A program made the position numbers and the translations under genes. A DNA stretch of 64,000 nt from Thalassospira lucentensis (GTDB lineage: Bacteria; Pseudomonadota; Alphaproteobacteria; Rhodospirillales; Thalassospiraceae). Location of the stretch: assembly GCF_011806425.1 (NCBI RefSeq), contig NZ_JAATOV010000003.1, forward strand, positions 248,001 to 312,000. The letters run 5' to 3'. This document shows, in pieces, positions 28,967-38,922 of the stretch (position 1 is its first letter; each line of letters starts with the position of its first letter). A model generated the notes under the pieces. The model was given only the letters and a program-made list of their open reading frames with translations. It did not search any database and was not told where the DNA came from.

Positions 28967-29626
28967 GTGACGCAGAACTTTAGTGGCAAGATCAAAGAAA
29001 AGCTGATTGCGGCAAAACAGAAATGGGCCGAAGACGGCCGTCTTTTGACCGGTGTCGCCGACGAAAAACGTGAAAATCGCCTGCCGCCGGGACAGCGATT
29101 GGTCACCGACTGGCCGGTTCTTGATTTAGGGATTACCCCGCATATCACCGCTGAGACCTTTAAGCTGACCATCAAGGGTGAGGTTGAAAATCCCCTTATT
29201 CTTGATTTTGCGGGACTTCTTGACTTGCCCCATGTTGAAGCGAAAAATGACATTCACTGCGTAACCAGTTGGTCGCGTTATGATAATCATTGGCAGGGGG
29301 TATCTGCATTGGCATTGGCCGATATTGTCAAACCAACCAGTGATGCGACGCATGTTTTGTTCACCGCCCATGATGGCTACACGACCAATGTGCGGATTGA
29401 TCAGTTTCTTGATGATGATGTGTTGATCGCCCATCATTGGGAGGGAGAGCCCCTGAGCGAGGAGCATGGCGGCCCGGTTCGGGTGGTGATCCCGAAATTG
29501 TATTTCTGGAAAAGTGCCAAATGGGTGCGCGAGATTACTTTCGCCAAGGAAGATCACCCCGGATTTTGGGAAGAGCGCGGATATCACAATAACGCCGACC
29601 CGTGGGCGGAGGAACGATATGGATAA
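28967..29626 (+). CDS. Sulfite-oxidase-like molybdopterin-dependent oxidoreductase
   Basis: 219 residues forming just the oxidoreductase molybdopterin-binding domain, with the molybdenum-ligand cysteine in NDIHCVTSWSRY and the HHWEGEPLSEEHGGPVRVVI segment. There is no Tat or Sec signal peptide and no dimerisation domain, so a cytosolic short form is predicted; the substrate is unknown. GTG start at 28967 with AAAGGAG upstream. Its stop overlaps the start of the peroxidase gene by eight bases, which suggests that both act in the same redox or oxidative-stress response. Confidence 0.85.
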   Translation: MTQNFSGKIKEKLIAAKQKWAEDGRLLTGVADEKRENRLPPGQRLVTDWPVLDLGITPHITAETFKLTIKGEVENPLILDFAGLLDLPHVEAKNDIHCVTSWSRYDNHWQGVSALALADIVKPTSDATHVLFTAHDGYTTNVRIDQFLDDDVLIAHHWEGEPLSEEHGGPVRVVIPKLYFWKSAKWVREITFAKEDHPGFWEERGYHNNADPWAEERYG

Positions 29627-30218
29627 TCACAATTCCCCAATTGGAAAACCGTTTCAATTCGTTGTATTGTTTTCACTTATTCTCGTAACAGTCATTTTTT
29701 CCGGGAGGGAGAGCATGGCGTCGGGTGATGCGCAGACAGCGTATGACTTTTCATTTCCTGCCATTGAGGGCGGGGAAATCGATCTTTCAGAGTATCGCGA
29801 CAAGGTGATTTTGTTGGTGAATACCGCATCAATGTGCGGTTTTACGCCCCAATATACGGGCCTGCAAAAACTTTGGGATGATTACAGGGATGATGGTTTG
29901 ATTGTCCTTGGTGTTCCATCAGGTGATTTCGGGGGGCAAGAATACGGCGATGACGCGTCCATTCTTGAATTCTGCGAGGTTAATTTTGATGTCGATTTTC
30001 CAATGACATCAAAAACCACTGTTAAGGGACTGGATGCGCATCCGTTCTTTAAATGGGCAGAACAAACCCTTGGTGCAGATAACGCGCCGCAATGGAACTT
30101 CCACAAATACCTGATTGGTCGCGACGGGGCCTTGATCGGAAGTTTCGATACCCGGGTTAAACCCGGCGATGACGAGGTGATTGACGCGGTTAAAGCTGGA
30201 CTTGCTGCTGAAAGCTGA
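29619..30218 (+). CDS. Glutathione peroxidase family protein with N-terminal membrane anchor or signal
   Basis: 199 residues. The N-terminus (GKPFQFVVLFSLILVTVIFS, residues ~12-31) is a membrane segment or signal peptide, unusual for a family that is mostly cytosolic in bacteria. The peroxidase fold follows with the catalytic cysteine in NTASMCGFTPQY, the Gln in DFGGQEYGDD and the Trp-Asn pair in QWNFHKYLIG; the common CNQF stretch is replaced by SGDF. Start at ATG 29619 with GGAGG just upstream, overlapping the preceding gene by eight bases. It probably detoxifies peroxides at the envelope, with thioredoxin or glutathione as donor. Confidence 0.88.
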   Translation: MDNHNSPIGKPFQFVVLFSLILVTVIFSGRESMASGDAQTAYDFSFPAIEGGEIDLSEYRDKVILLVNTASMCGFTPQYTGLQKLWDDYRDDGLIVLGVPSGDFGGQEYGDDASILEFCEVNFDVDFPMTSKTTVKGLDAHPFFKWAEQTLGADNAPQWNFHKYLIGRDGALIGSFDTRVKPGDDEVIDAVKAGLAAES

Positions 30219-30255
30219 TTTGCAGCGCTATTTTACGGTTTATGGGCGGCTTTGA

Positions 30256-32088
30256 TTAACGCCGCCCATCCATAACGTCCAGGAAGGCAAGACCATATTG
30301 GTCGAGCTTTTTCACGCCGACACCGTTAATCGACGTCATATCTTCGAGGGTGCGGGGTTTGAAGCGGACCATTTCCCAAAGTGTGCGATCACTAAAGATG
30401 ACATAAGGCGGCACGTTTTGGCTTGTTGCCAATTCACGGCGCATGGTGCGCAATCGTTCCCAAAGATCGCGGTCTTCTTCGGTTTCAAATTCCGTATCAA
30501 AATCGCGTAGGCGCCGGGTGGTCGCGCGTTTGCTTTCGCCCGGGTCTTTGCGCATTTCAACGACTTTTTCACCGCGTAGAATGGGTCGGGATTCCTCGGT
30601 CAGGTAAACCCCACCGTGTCCTTCGACATCGACTTGCAAATAGCCCATTGCCAGAAGTTGACGGAAGACGGATCGCCATTGCGGTTGGGCGATGTCTTTG
30701 CCGATGGCATAGACTGAAATCTTGTCATGGCCATTCTGGCGGATTTTTTCGGTTTTGCGGCCAATCAGAACTTCGATCACGTGGGCTGGGCCAAACCGTT
30801 GCCCGGTGCGATAAACCGCTGACAGGGCTTTGCGCGATGCATCGGTCGCATCCCATGTTTCAACCGGTTCAAGGCAGGTGTCGCAATTGCCGCACGGCTT
30901 GTGACTTTCTTCGCCGAAATAGGACAGGATCACTTGTCGGCGACATTTGGTGGTTTCGGCAAGGCCGACAAGGGCATCAAGTTTGCGCGATTCAATGCGT
31001 TTTTGGGCTTCTGGCGCGTCGGAGCCAAGCACCATACTGCGGATAGAGACGATGTCTGATAGGTCGTAATTCATCCATGCATTGGCCGGAAGCCCATCAC
31101 GGCCAGCACGGCCGGTTTCCTGATAATAGGCTTCCATGCTTTTGGGCAGATTAAGATGGGCAACGAACCGCACGTTTGGTTTGTCGATTCCCATGCCAAA
31201 TGCCACAGTGGCGCAAATGATCAGGCCGTCTTCGCGCAGGAACCGATCCTGATGATTTTGGCGCGTTTCCTGTGTCAGGCCTGCGTGATAGGGCAAGGCA
31301 GGGCGGCCATTATCGGTCAGCCATTGTGCGATGTCTTCGGTTTTGCGCCGCGACAGGCAATAGACAATTCCGGCATCTTCGGCGTGCTCGCGGTTAAGGA
31401 ACGCCAACAGACGCTGTTTGGCATTGCCCTTGGTTTCAATCCGATAGGTGATGTTGGGCCGATCAAACCCGGTCAGGAAGCATTTTGCTTCGGTAAGGTG
31501 CAGGTTTTCGGCGATGTCTTTGCGGGTTGGGGCATCCGCCGTTGCGGTCAGCGCGATACGTGGCACATGTGCAAAGCGGGTCGGCAACAGATCCAGACGG
31601 CGATATTCCGGCCTGAAATCATGCCCCCATTGTGAAACACAGTGGGCCTCGTCAATCGCAAACAATGAAATGCTGATGCGTTCAAGAAGGTTTAGGAACC
31701 GGTCAGAAGCAAAGCGTTCGGGTGCGACATAAAGTAAATCAATATCACCATCGATTGCGCGGGCTTCGATTTCGCGCGCGGCATCCGGGGCCAGCGTCGA
31801 ATTAATAAAGGCGGCCTTCACACCCAATTGGTTAAGCGCGTCGACCTGATCTTTCATGAGGGCGATCAAGGGCGATACGACAATCGCCGTGCCGGGGCGA
31901 CACAGGGCAGGGACCTGATAACACAGGGACTTACCGCCACCTGTTGGCATCAAGACCAACGCATCGTTGCCGGCAATGACGTGATCGATGACTTCGGCCT
32001 GTTGGCCACGGAAACTGTCATAGCCAAAAACTTCACGCAGAACGTCAATCGGCTGACGTTGCGTCGGGTGGTCGAGAAGGTCGTGCAT
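30256..32088 (-). CDS. recQ: ATP-dependent DNA helicase RecQ
   Basis: 3'-5' helicase of recombination and fork repair, 610 residues. Order: helicase core with Walker [17 protein letters not shown], Walker [21 protein letters not shown] and motif [12 protein letters not shown]; zinc-binding cysteines in [23 protein letters not shown] winged helix; one C-terminal HRDC domain ([17 protein letters not shown]). I chose ATG 32088, 20 bases after the upstream glycosylase stop; no clear ribosome site is visible, so coupling to the upstream gene is likely. Confidence 0.95.
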   Translation of the reverse strand: MHDLLDHPTQRQPIDVLREVFGYDSFRGQQAEVIDHVIAGNDALVLMPTGGGKSLCYQVPALCRPGTAIVVSPLIALMKDQVDALNQLGVKAAFINSTLAPDAAREIEARAIDGDIDLLYVAPERFASDRFLNLLERISISLFAIDEAHCVSQWGHDFRPEYRRLDLLPTRFAHVPRIALTATADAPTRKDIAENLHLTEAKCFLTGFDRPNITYRIETKGNAKQRLLAFLNREHAEDAGIVYCLSRRKTEDIAQWLTDNGRPALPYHAGLTQETRQNHQDRFLREDGLIICATVAFGMGIDKPNVRFVAHLNLPKSMEAYYQETGRAGRDGLPANAWMNYDLSDIVSIRSMVLGSDAPEAQKRIESRKLDALVGLAETTKCRRQVILSYFGEESHKPCGNCDTCLEPVETWDATDASRKALSAVYRTGQRFGPAHVIEVLIGRKTEKIRQNGHDKISVYAIGKDIAQPQWRSVFRQLLAMGYLQVDVEGHGGVYLTEESRPILRGEKVVEMRKDPGESKRATTRRLRDFDTEFETEEDRDLWERLRTMRRELATSQNVPPYVIFSDRTLWEMVRFKPRTLEDMTSINGVGVKKLDQYGLAFLDVMDGRR

Positions 32089-32107
32089 AGGGGGTGTATC
32101 GGGCAAT

Positions 32108-32749
32108 TTAACCGTCCAGATGTGCGCGGATGTCGGCAAAGACGTTTTCAAACATCTCTGGCGTCAGGCGATAGGTCTGGGTGTTGTAGCGCGAACAGTG
32201 ATAGCTATCAAACAATGTGATGCCATTTTCCATACGATGTGACGCCCCATGCCCAAATTTGAACGATGACAGCTTAAGCCCATAGGTGCGCATCATTGCC
32301 TGATGGGCAACCTGACCCAGGCACAAAATGGCCGAAAGGTTGGGCATTGCGTCGAATTCGCTGATTAGGAAGGGACGGCAAGTGTTGGCTTCTGGTCCGG
32401 TCGGTTTATTTTCCGGCGGCACGCATTTGACCGCATTGGTGATGCGGCAATCGATCAGTTCGAGCCCATCATCGGGGCGCTTGTCATAGGTCCCCGTGGC
32501 AAAGCCAAACTTTTTAAGCGTGTCATAGAGAAGGTCACCGGCATAATCGCCGGTAAAGGGCCGCCCAGTGGCGTTGGCACCTTTAAGCCCCGGTGCGAGG
32601 CCGACAATCAGAAGTCGGGCATCAATCGGGCCAAAGGGCCGAACAGGGCCATTATAGAAATGCGGGAACTTTTGCTGATTGGCGCGGCGAAATTCCACCA
32701 AGCGCGGGCAAAGTTGGCAGTCTCGGTCGGGCTGCTGATAGGCGGTCAT
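32108..32749 (-). CDS. Uracil-DNA glycosylase, family 5-like (UdgB)
   Basis: 213 residues. The N-terminal cysteines [11 protein letters not shown] with later cysteines (KCVPP, NTCRPF) match the four-Cys iron-sulfur site of family 4/5 enzymes; motif A reads [17 protein letters not shown] and motif [15 protein letters not shown]. The lack of a polar catalytic residue in motif A (GLAPG) is the family 5 trait. Such enzymes remove uracil, hypoxanthine and other deaminated bases. It is directly upstream of recQ on the same strand, forming a small DNA-repair pair. Confidence 0.88.
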   Translation of the reverse strand: MTAYQQPDRDCQLCPRLVEFRRANQQKFPHFYNGPVRPFGPIDARLLIVGLAPGLKGANATGRPFTGDYAGDLLYDTLKKFGFATGTYDKRPDDGLELIDCRITNAVKCVPPENKPTGPEANTCRPFLISEFDAMPNLSAILCLGQVAHQAMMRTYGLKLSSFKFGHGASHRMENGITLFDSYHCSRYNTQTYRLTPEMFENVFADIRAHLDG

Positions 32750-32834
32750 GGCATATCTGACGGTTTTGCCGGTTACGGAGCGGTCCGTAACCGGTCGTGA
32801 TCAGGATAGAGCGAAAAGCGAAAACGATATTTTC

Positions 32835-33446
32835 TTAGGTGTAATCGAAATCGCCAAGTTCAGGATGGTCGGGATGATCATCAATATCAGGGTGGTCATC
32901 GTCACGGCGTTGCTGAACCTTGCGCGCGATGGTGCCTTCAAGGTCGGTTAATTCAATGAAGTTATCTGCCTGACGGCGAAGTTCATCGGCGACCATTGGC
33001 GGGTTCGATTTAACCGTGGAGACCACGGTAACACGAACGCCTTTACGCTGGATCGCATCGACCAAACGACGGAAATCACCATCGCCCGAGAAAATGACAA
33101 CATGATCAAGGTGTTGCGCCATTTCCATGACGTCAATTGCCAGCTCGATATCCATGTTGCCTTTGATCTTGCGACGGCCAGCGGCATCGGTAAATTCCTT
33201 GGTCGGTTTTGTGACCATGGTATAGCCGTTGTAATCAAGCCAATCGACGAGTGGGCGGATCGGGGAATATTCCTGATCTTCGATAAGGGCGGTATAATAG
33301 AATGCCCGGATCAGCTGACCTTTTTGCGAGAAAAGTTCCAAAAGGCGTTTGTAATCAATGTCAAAGCCAAGCGACCTTGCAGCGGCATAGAGGTTCGAGC
33401 CATCTATAAAAAGCCCGATCCGCTCCTGCGGGTAAAAAATCATCAT
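32835..33446 (-). CDS. NYN-domain (LabA/DUF88) protein
   Basis: 203 residues with the PIN-like NYN nuclease fold: IGLFIDGSNLYAAARSLG with the first acidic residue, KGNMDIELAIDVMEMA and VVIFSGDGDFRRLVDAIQ, which together supply the conserved aspartates of a metal-dependent RNase site. The Asp/His-rich tail after residue 175 is low complexity. Family members are thought to process RNA, but no substrate can be named. GAGGA precedes the ATG pair at 33446. It is divergent from folK. Confidence 0.85.
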   Translation of the reverse strand: MMIFYPQERIGLFIDGSNLYAAARSLGFDIDYKRLLELFSQKGQLIRAFYYTALIEDQEYSPIRPLVDWLDYNGYTMVTKPTKEFTDAAGRRKIKGNMDIELAIDVMEMAQHLDHVVIFSGDGDFRRLVDAIQRKGVRVTVVSTVKSNPPMVADELRRQADNFIELTDLEGTIARKVQQRRDDDHPDIDDHPDHPELGDFDYT

Positions 33447-33557
33447 ATAAATTCCTCAAACTTTAAAATTTTAATATGCAGTTCCTAAAAAAACGGAACC
33501 TCAATTGTTTACCGTGGGTGCGAGAACAAGGAAAGGCGAAAATGTCATGGACAGGAT

Positions 33558-34166
33558 ATGCTGCCTCCCTTAGATATGCCGTCTTTCCCGCGACCCACAG
33601 ACCAGAAAGCACGCTTTGTGAGCAACCCGTCAGTGTCCAATATTCAATCTACGTCTGAAGACGCCAAGCTGATCGCTTTTGGTGCGAATTTACCTACTGA
33701 TCAATATGGTGCGCCAGCGCAGACATTGAAGGCTGCATTGGAACATTTAGCCCAAGATGGCCGGGTTTCAATCAAGGCTGTGTCATCTTTTTATGAAACT
33801 GCACCCGTGCCGATTTCTGATCAGCCGTGGTATGTGAATGGTGTTGCGTGGGTTGAGACGGATCTTTCGGCGCATGATTTGCTTTTGAAGCTTCATGAAG
33901 TGGAAGCCGAATTTGGGCGCGTGCGCCGCGAACGCAATGCCGCACGCGTCATTGACCTTGATCTAATTGCCTATGGCCGTGATTTGATTGTCGAGGAGGG
34001 CGGTATTAACGTGCCGCACCCCAGAATGGCGGAGCGGGCATTCGTTCTTTTGCCGTTGCGTGATGTCGCACCTGACTGGGTGCATCCGGTTTTGGGACGC
34101 ACTGTTGGCGACCTTATTTCCGATCTTCCGGCCGATCAGCAAATCCGCAAGCAGGCAGAGAGTTAA
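33558..34166 (+). CDS. folK: 2-amino-4-hydroxy-6-hydroxymethyldihydropteridine pyrophosphokinase
   Basis: Transfers pyrophosphate from ATP to the pterin in folate synthesis. Seen: LIAFGANLPTDQYG at the start of the fold, SSFYETAPVPISDQPWYVNG (pterin binding), ERNAARVIDLDLIAYG with the magnesium-binding DLDL, and the PHPRMAERAFVLLPL signature. The ORF has about 35 extra residues before the fold; initiation could instead be at GTG 33618. No folP or folB neighbours. Confidence 0.92.
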   Translation: MLPPLDMPSFPRPTDQKARFVSNPSVSNIQSTSEDAKLIAFGANLPTDQYGAPAQTLKAALEHLAQDGRVSIKAVSSFYETAPVPISDQPWYVNGVAWVETDLSAHDLLLKLHEVEAEFGRVRRERNAARVIDLDLIAYGRDLIVEEGGINVPHPRMAERAFVLLPLRDVAPDWVHPVLGRTVGDLISDLPADQQIRKQAES

Positions 34167-34276
34167 AAAATCCAGCGAAAACCTGTTCGAAAGTGTGGTT
34201 TCGCTGTTGCAACACAAACGATCCGGCGCTATAAAGCTCGGTCTGGACACCCCAAAAAGTATATCTGGAGACATTT

Positions 34277-34609
34277 ATGGCGCGCGTTACCGTCGAAGAT
34301 TGCGTTGACAAGATTCCGAACCGCTTTGAGCTGGTTATGATTGCTGCTCAGCGTGCACGCAACATTTCGGCTGGCGCTGAACTGACCATTGATCGTGACA
34401 ACGATAAAAACCCCGTTGTCTCGCTGCGTGAAATCGCTGAAGAAAAAGTTGATTTCGACGAACTGCGCAATGGTTTGGTTCAGGGTCTGCAGCGGCATGT
34501 TGAGCCTGACGAGCCAGAAGAATCCGAAGACGATTTCGGACCAAAACTGGTTGCAGAAGCTGTTGAAGATGCATCGGTTGGTGTGGTTGCACCGTCCGAA
34601 GACGAATAA
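34277..34609 (+). CDS. rpoZ: RNA polymerase omega subunit
   Basis: Assembly subunit of RNA polymerase and part of one ppGpp-binding site. 110 residues starting [20 protein letters not shown] with [19 protein letters not shown], and an acidic C-terminal tail common in alphaproteobacteria. It is followed by a terminator and then by the ppGpp synthetase/hydrolase gene, a widespread and functionally sensible neighbourhood. Confidence 0.96.
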   Translation: MARVTVEDCVDKIPNRFELVMIAAQRARNISAGAELTIDRDNDKNPVVSLREIAEEKVDFDELRNGLVQGLQRHVEPDEPEESEDDFGPKLVAEAVEDASVGVVAPSEDE

Positions 34610-34650
34610 AATTAGGTCACAGAGACGTTGATCTGAGATCGTTTTAAAAG

Positions 34651-34686
34651 AAAAGCCACGGTATTTATCATCCGTGGCTTTTTTTT
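34651..34686 (+). terminator. Rho-independent terminator after rpoZ
   Basis: An 11-bp stem AAAAGCCACGG/CCGTGGCTTTT (34651-34661 with 34672-34682) continued by a run of T. Confidence 0.9.
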
Positions 34687-34757
34687 ATCCAAATCGTACT
34701 ATCTTATGAGCGGGGTTCGATTTTGCCCCGATAATGATTTACGGAGATGCCCCCTGA

Positions 34758-36911
34758 ATGATGCGCCAATATGAACTTGTTGAACGGGTAAAAGCTTATG
34801 ATCCGGATGCGTGTGAAACCACACTGAACCGGGCGTATGTCTATGCGACCCAGAAGCATGGTTCTCAAAAGCGCGCGTCGGGGGACCCGTATTTTTCTCA
34901 TCCGATCGAAGTCGCGGGCATTCTGACGAATTACAAGCTCGATTGTGACACGATCATCACAGCGCTGTTGCATGATACGATCGAAGATACCGACGCCACG
35001 CCAGAAGAAATCAACAAGCTGTTTGGTCCTGATATTCTGAAGATGGTCGATGGTGTCACCAAGCTGACCCAGATCGAGCTTAAATCAGCTGACTCAAAGC
35101 AGGCTGAGAACTTCCGCAAGCTGCTGCTTGCCATGTCAGAAGACATTCGTGTTCTGTTGGTCAAGTTGGCCGACCGTCTGCACAATATGCGCACGCTGCA
35201 TTACATTTCCAAACCGGAAAAACGCGTACGCATAGCGGCAGAAACGCTTGAGATTTATGCACCGCTTGCCGAGCGCATTGGTATGCATGACATCAAGGAA
35301 GAGCTTGAAGACCTTGCTTTTCAGCATATCAACCCAGAAGCCCGTGATTCGATCTTGGCGCGTTTGGAATTCCTGCGTGAGAAGGACGACAATGTCGTTA
35401 ACCGGATCGTTTCCGAGTTAAAAGACGTCATTGTGCGCCAGGGGCTGGCGGTTGATATTTATGGGCGTGAAAAACGGCCATATTCGATCTGGCAGAAAAT
35501 GCAGCGCAAGAACATCACCTTTGGCGAGTTGTCAGATATCATGGCGTTCCGGGTGTTGGTAGAAGACATGCCGCAATGCTACGAAGTTCTGGGTTACCTG
35601 CATGCCAATTACAAAGTGATCCCGGGCCGGTTTAAAGATTATATCTCAACCCCGAAGCCAAACGGCTATCGTTCGATTCACACCACTGTTCTTGGCCCGG
35701 AAAACCACCGGATCGAAGTGCAAATTCGGACCCGTGAAATGCACGAGGTCAACGATAACGGTGTGGCCGCGCATTGGGTTTATAAGCAAGAAGGTGGTTC
35801 GCAAAAAGCAGGGCCACAAAAAGAAGGCGTGCAGTATCGCTGGCTGCGCGACCTTTTGGATATTCTTGAACATGCTTCCGAGCCAGAAGAATTCCTTGAG
35901 CATACCAAGCTGGCGATGTTCCAGGATCAGGTATTCTGCTTTAGCCCGAAGGGCGAGGTGATTGCGCTGCCTGCGCGCGCAACCCCGGTCGATTTCGCGT
36001 ACATGATCCATACCCACATTGGGGACACTTGCGTTGGGGCGAAGGTCAATGGCGCGATGGTACCATTGCGCACGATGCTCAATAACGGCGATCAGGTTGA
36101 AATTGTAACCTCCAAGGCGCAAACGCCTAATCCGACGTGGGAACGGTTTGTTGTTACCGGTAAGGCGCGCGCGCGTATTCGCCGGTTTATCCGTCAGCAG
36201 CAGGAAGACCAGTACAAGGACCTTGGCAAAGCCATCCTTCAAAAGGCATTCCGCCAAGAAGGCTATGACTATTCCGACAAGGCAATTGATGGTGTCTTAA
36301 AAATCTTCAAACTGCCCAGTGCGGATGCGTTGCTAAGCTCCGTCGGGGCAGGGCATCATACCGGGCGTGAAGTCGTTCATGCGGTATTCCCGGGATCCAG
36401 AGACACCGAGACCGCGCGCAAAATCATCCCGGCTGAAAAGGGACGTGCGCGCAAGCATGATCACGCCATCCCGCTTAAGGGCCTTATCCCCGGTATGGCT
36501 GTGCATTATGCTGGGTGTTGCCACCCGTTGCCTGGTGATCGCATTGTTGGGATTGTCACCACGGGGAAGGGCGTTACGATCCACACGATTGATTGCGACA
36601 CCCTTGAAACCTTTACCGAGCAGCCAGAACGTTGGCTTGACGTTGGGTGGGACAATGATGGCGAGCCGGAACACTTCATCGGGCGCCTTGGTTTGACCGT
36701 GGGCCATGAGCAGGGCGCGTTGAGTTCGATTACCAGTGTGATTGCCAAAAACCATGGCAACATTACCAATCTGCGCTTTACCAATCGCACCACAGATTTT
36801 TTTGAAATGTTGATTGATGTTGATGTTGTGGATGTCAAACATCTGACCAATATCATTGCGGCTTTGCGGGCAACCCCGGTGGTCAATACGGTGGAGCGCG
36901 CGCGGGGATAA
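34758..36911 (+). CDS. Bifunctional (p)ppGpp synthetase/hydrolase (Rel/Spo homologue)
   Basis: 717 residues, the single long RSH enzyme typical of alphaproteobacteria, controlling the stringent response. Order: HD hydrolase domain with LLHDTIEDTDAT (hydrolase intact) and LADRLHNMRTL; synthetase domain around residues 230-350 (YGREKRPYSIWQKM, FRVLVEDMPQCYEVLGYLHA, YRSIHTTVLGP); TGS domain (FCFSPKGEVIALPARATPVD); zinc-finger/helical region with AGCCHPLPGD; C-terminal ACT domain. Both activities look present. It lies 150 bases after rpoZ. Confidence 0.96.
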   Translation: MMRQYELVERVKAYDPDACETTLNRAYVYATQKHGSQKRASGDPYFSHPIEVAGILTNYKLDCDTIITALLHDTIEDTDATPEEINKLFGPDILKMVDGVTKLTQIELKSADSKQAENFRKLLLAMSEDIRVLLVKLADRLHNMRTLHYISKPEKRVRIAAETLEIYAPLAERIGMHDIKEELEDLAFQHINPEARDSILARLEFLREKDDNVVNRIVSELKDVIVRQGLAVDIYGREKRPYSIWQKMQRKNITFGELSDIMAFRVLVEDMPQCYEVLGYLHANYKVIPGRFKDYISTPKPNGYRSIHTTVLGPENHRIEVQIRTREMHEVNDNGVAAHWVYKQEGGSQKAGPQKEGVQYRWLRDLLDILEHASEPEEFLEHTKLAMFQDQVFCFSPKGEVIALPARATPVDFAYMIHTHIGDTCVGAKVNGAMVPLRTMLNNGDQVEIVTSKAQTPNPTWERFVVTGKARARIRRFIRQQQEDQYKDLGKAILQKAFRQEGYDYSDKAIDGVLKIFKLPSADALLSSVGAGHHTGREVVHAVFPGSRDTETARKIIPAEKGRARKHDHAIPLKGLIPGMAVHYAGCCHPLPGDRIVGIVTTGKGVTIHTIDCDTLETFTEQPERWLDVGWDNDGEPEHFIGRLGLTVGHEQGALSSITSVIAKNHGNITNLRFTNRTTDFFEMLIDVDVVDVKHLTNIIAALRATPVVNTVERARG

Positions 36912-37042
36912 TGGTGAGTTGTGAACTCCTTCGCCTTTTCGGTGATTTCGGCGTAAAAACCTTGCCAAGTTCGCAGCAAGCACTTACCCATATGCCTCGA
37001 CTTTGTCTTGGTTTAGCTGTTTTTCCTCAGAACTGATCCCGC

Positions 37043-37753
37043 ATGTTTCGCCGCCGCATCAAACCAAATTCATTCCAAAAAGTTCGCAACGTGGTTTGGC
37101 CGCGTGGTGGATGGCGGCGTTCGTCGCAGTATTTTGCGCATCGCGTGGCACGGTTACCCGGAACGCCTTATAGCATCGCTTCGGGTTTTGCGATTGGCGC
37201 GGCGGTATCCTTTACGCCGTTTATCGGATTTCACTTTGTCCTGTCGGCGATTCTAAGCTTCCTTTTGCGCAGTAATCTTGTCGCATCGTTGCTTGGCACG
37301 ATCGTCGGTAATCCGTGGACATTCCCGTTTATCTGGATTTGGCTTTATACCGCTGGGAACTGGATACTCGGTGTTGATGATCCGGGACATGCGGTGCATT
37401 TTGATATGACCGTTCTGTGGGATTTCGTGACCCTTGGACTGAGCTATATCGGTGGCGGGTTGATCTTTGGTCATTGGGACCCAGCAGATCACACGGCACT
37501 GGCAAGCCTGTGGCATAGCATTATCGATATTATCTGGCCGATGATTGTTGGCTGTATTCCGACTTCCATTGTGGTTTGGATGCTGTTTTACTTCCCGGTA
37601 CGTCGGGCAGTTGGGATTTATCGCCATAACCGGATTTTGCGCCGCATGAAAAAATCGGATCGCCCCGGGTTGGTGCCGATGCTTGAAACTGCCAAGGAAA
37701 AGATCGGTGCGGTGAAAAAGACTGCCACCAAAAATCAGGATGAAACTTCATGA
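37043..37753 (+). CDS. DUF2062 integral membrane protein
   Basis: 236 residues with a basic N-terminus, then the DUF2062 core: [20 protein letters not shown], a hydrophobic segment, [20 protein letters not shown], and a further membrane hairpin around residues 165-190, ending in a Lys-rich tail. The function is not established. It overlaps pdxJ by four bases (ATGA), the first of several overlaps in the run up to era. Confidence 0.85.
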   Translation: MFRRRIKPNSFQKVRNVVWPRGGWRRSSQYFAHRVARLPGTPYSIASGFAIGAAVSFTPFIGFHFVLSAILSFLLRSNLVASLLGTIVGNPWTFPFIWIWLYTAGNWILGVDDPGHAVHFDMTVLWDFVTLGLSYIGGGLIFGHWDPADHTALASLWHSIIDIIWPMIVGCIPTSIVVWMLFYFPVRRAVGIYRHNRILRRMKKSDRPGLVPMLETAKEKIGAVKKTATKNQDETS

Positions 37754-38502
37754 GTTCGAAACTTCGGCTTGGCGTTAATATCGATCACGTTGCCACAGTG
37801 CGCAATGCGCGCGGAGGTGTCGCACCTGATCCAGCACGCGCAGCGATCCTTGCGGCCGCTGCCGGGGCGGATGGCATCACGGCCCATTTGCGCGAAGATC
37901 GTCGTCATATCTCAGACGATGACATGAAGAATATCCGTGAAAACATTGATATTCCGTTGAATTTCGAAATGGCCGCCACCGAAGAGATGCTGGCAATTGC
38001 GCTTAGAACCAAGCCGCATGCCGTGTGCCTCGTGCCGGAAAAGCGTGAAGAACGCACCACCGAAGGCGGGCTTGATGTTGCCGGTGGTCACAATTACCTG
38101 AAGCCGTTTGTGACCGAGCTTGGTAATGCCGGTATTCGCGTTTCGCTGTTTATCGAGGCATCGAAAGAGCAGCTTGATGCGGCCAAAAGCCTTGGCGCGC
38201 CGGTTGTTGAAATTCATACAGGTGCCTATTGCGACGCCGAAACCGAAGACGCGCGAAACAAAGAGCTGCAGCGTATTGGTAAGGCGGTTGCGTATGGCTC
38301 CTCTATCGGGCTTGAAATCCATGCGGGGCATGGTTTGACATTTGATACGGTTAAGCCGATTGCGGCGATGCCAGCGATTGCCGAGCTCAATATCGGGCAT
38401 TTTTTGATTGGCGAAGCGATCTTTGTCGGTCTGGAAAAAGCCATTGGCGAAATGCGTCGCCTGATGGATGAGGCACGTGGTATCGAAGCGGGCGCTAAAT
38501 GA
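37750..38502 (+). CDS. pdxJ: Pyridoxine 5'-phosphate synthase
   Basis: Closes the pyridine ring from deoxyxylulose-5-phosphate and 3-amino-1-hydroxyacetone-1-phosphate, giving pyridoxine 5'-phosphate. 250 residues: [62 protein letters not shown] and [14 protein letters not shown] are all family signatures. It overlaps acpS by four bases. The pdxJ-acpS pairing is widespread in proteobacteria. Confidence 0.97.
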   Translation: MSSKLRLGVNIDHVATVRNARGGVAPDPARAAILAAAAGADGITAHLREDRRHISDDDMKNIRENIDIPLNFEMAATEEMLAIALRTKPHAVCLVPEKREERTTEGGLDVAGGHNYLKPFVTELGNAGIRVSLFIEASKEQLDAAKSLGAPVVEIHTGAYCDAETEDARNKELQRIGKAVAYGSSIGLEIHAGHGLTFDTVKPIAAMPAIAELNIGHFLIGEAIFVGLEKAIGEMRRLMDEARGIEAGAK

Positions 38503-38894
38503 TCATTGGTATTGGCACAGATTTGTGTGATATCCGCCGGATCGAGACGGCACTTGAACGTCACGGTGAGCGGTTCATGAAACGTGTCTTCACCGATGTT
38601 GAAATTGCGCGCGCAAAACGTAAACCGCACCGTACGGCATCGTCGTTTGCAATGGCTTTTGCGGCGAAAGAGGCCTGTTCAAAAGCCCTGGGAACTGGTT
38701 TTCGCCAGGGCGTTTATCACAATACGATGGGGGTTGTGCATCAACCCAGTGGTAAACCCGACATGGTTTTGATAGACGGTGCATTGAAAAGACTTGAAGA
38801 ATTGACCCCTGACGGGAAAATGGCTTCAGTATATGTGACGCTGACGGATGAATATCCGCTCGCCAATGCTGTTGTGGTTATTTCGGCAGATTGA
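38499..38894 (+). CDS. acpS: Holo-[acyl-carrier-protein] synthase
   Basis: Attaches the phosphopantetheine arm of CoA to acyl carrier protein. 131 residues with [15 protein letters not shown] (magnesium-binding Asp) and [15 protein letters not shown] (Glu and Lys of the active site). It starts inside the last codons of pdxJ. Confidence 0.97.
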   Translation: MIIGIGTDLCDIRRIETALERHGERFMKRVFTDVEIARAKRKPHRTASSFAMAFAAKEACSKALGTGFRQGVYHNTMGVVHQPSGKPDMVLIDGALKRLEELTPDGKMASVYVTLTDEYPLANAVVVISAD

Positions 38895-38922
38895 CAGATA
38901 AAAGTGATTGGTAAGACACGGA

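Noticed and set aside
30242..30269. Hairpin ATGGGCGGC/GCCGCCCAT as a terminator between the peroxidase gene and recQ
   Set aside because: The stem overlaps the last codons of recQ and no T-run follows on either strand, so it is not a classical terminator.
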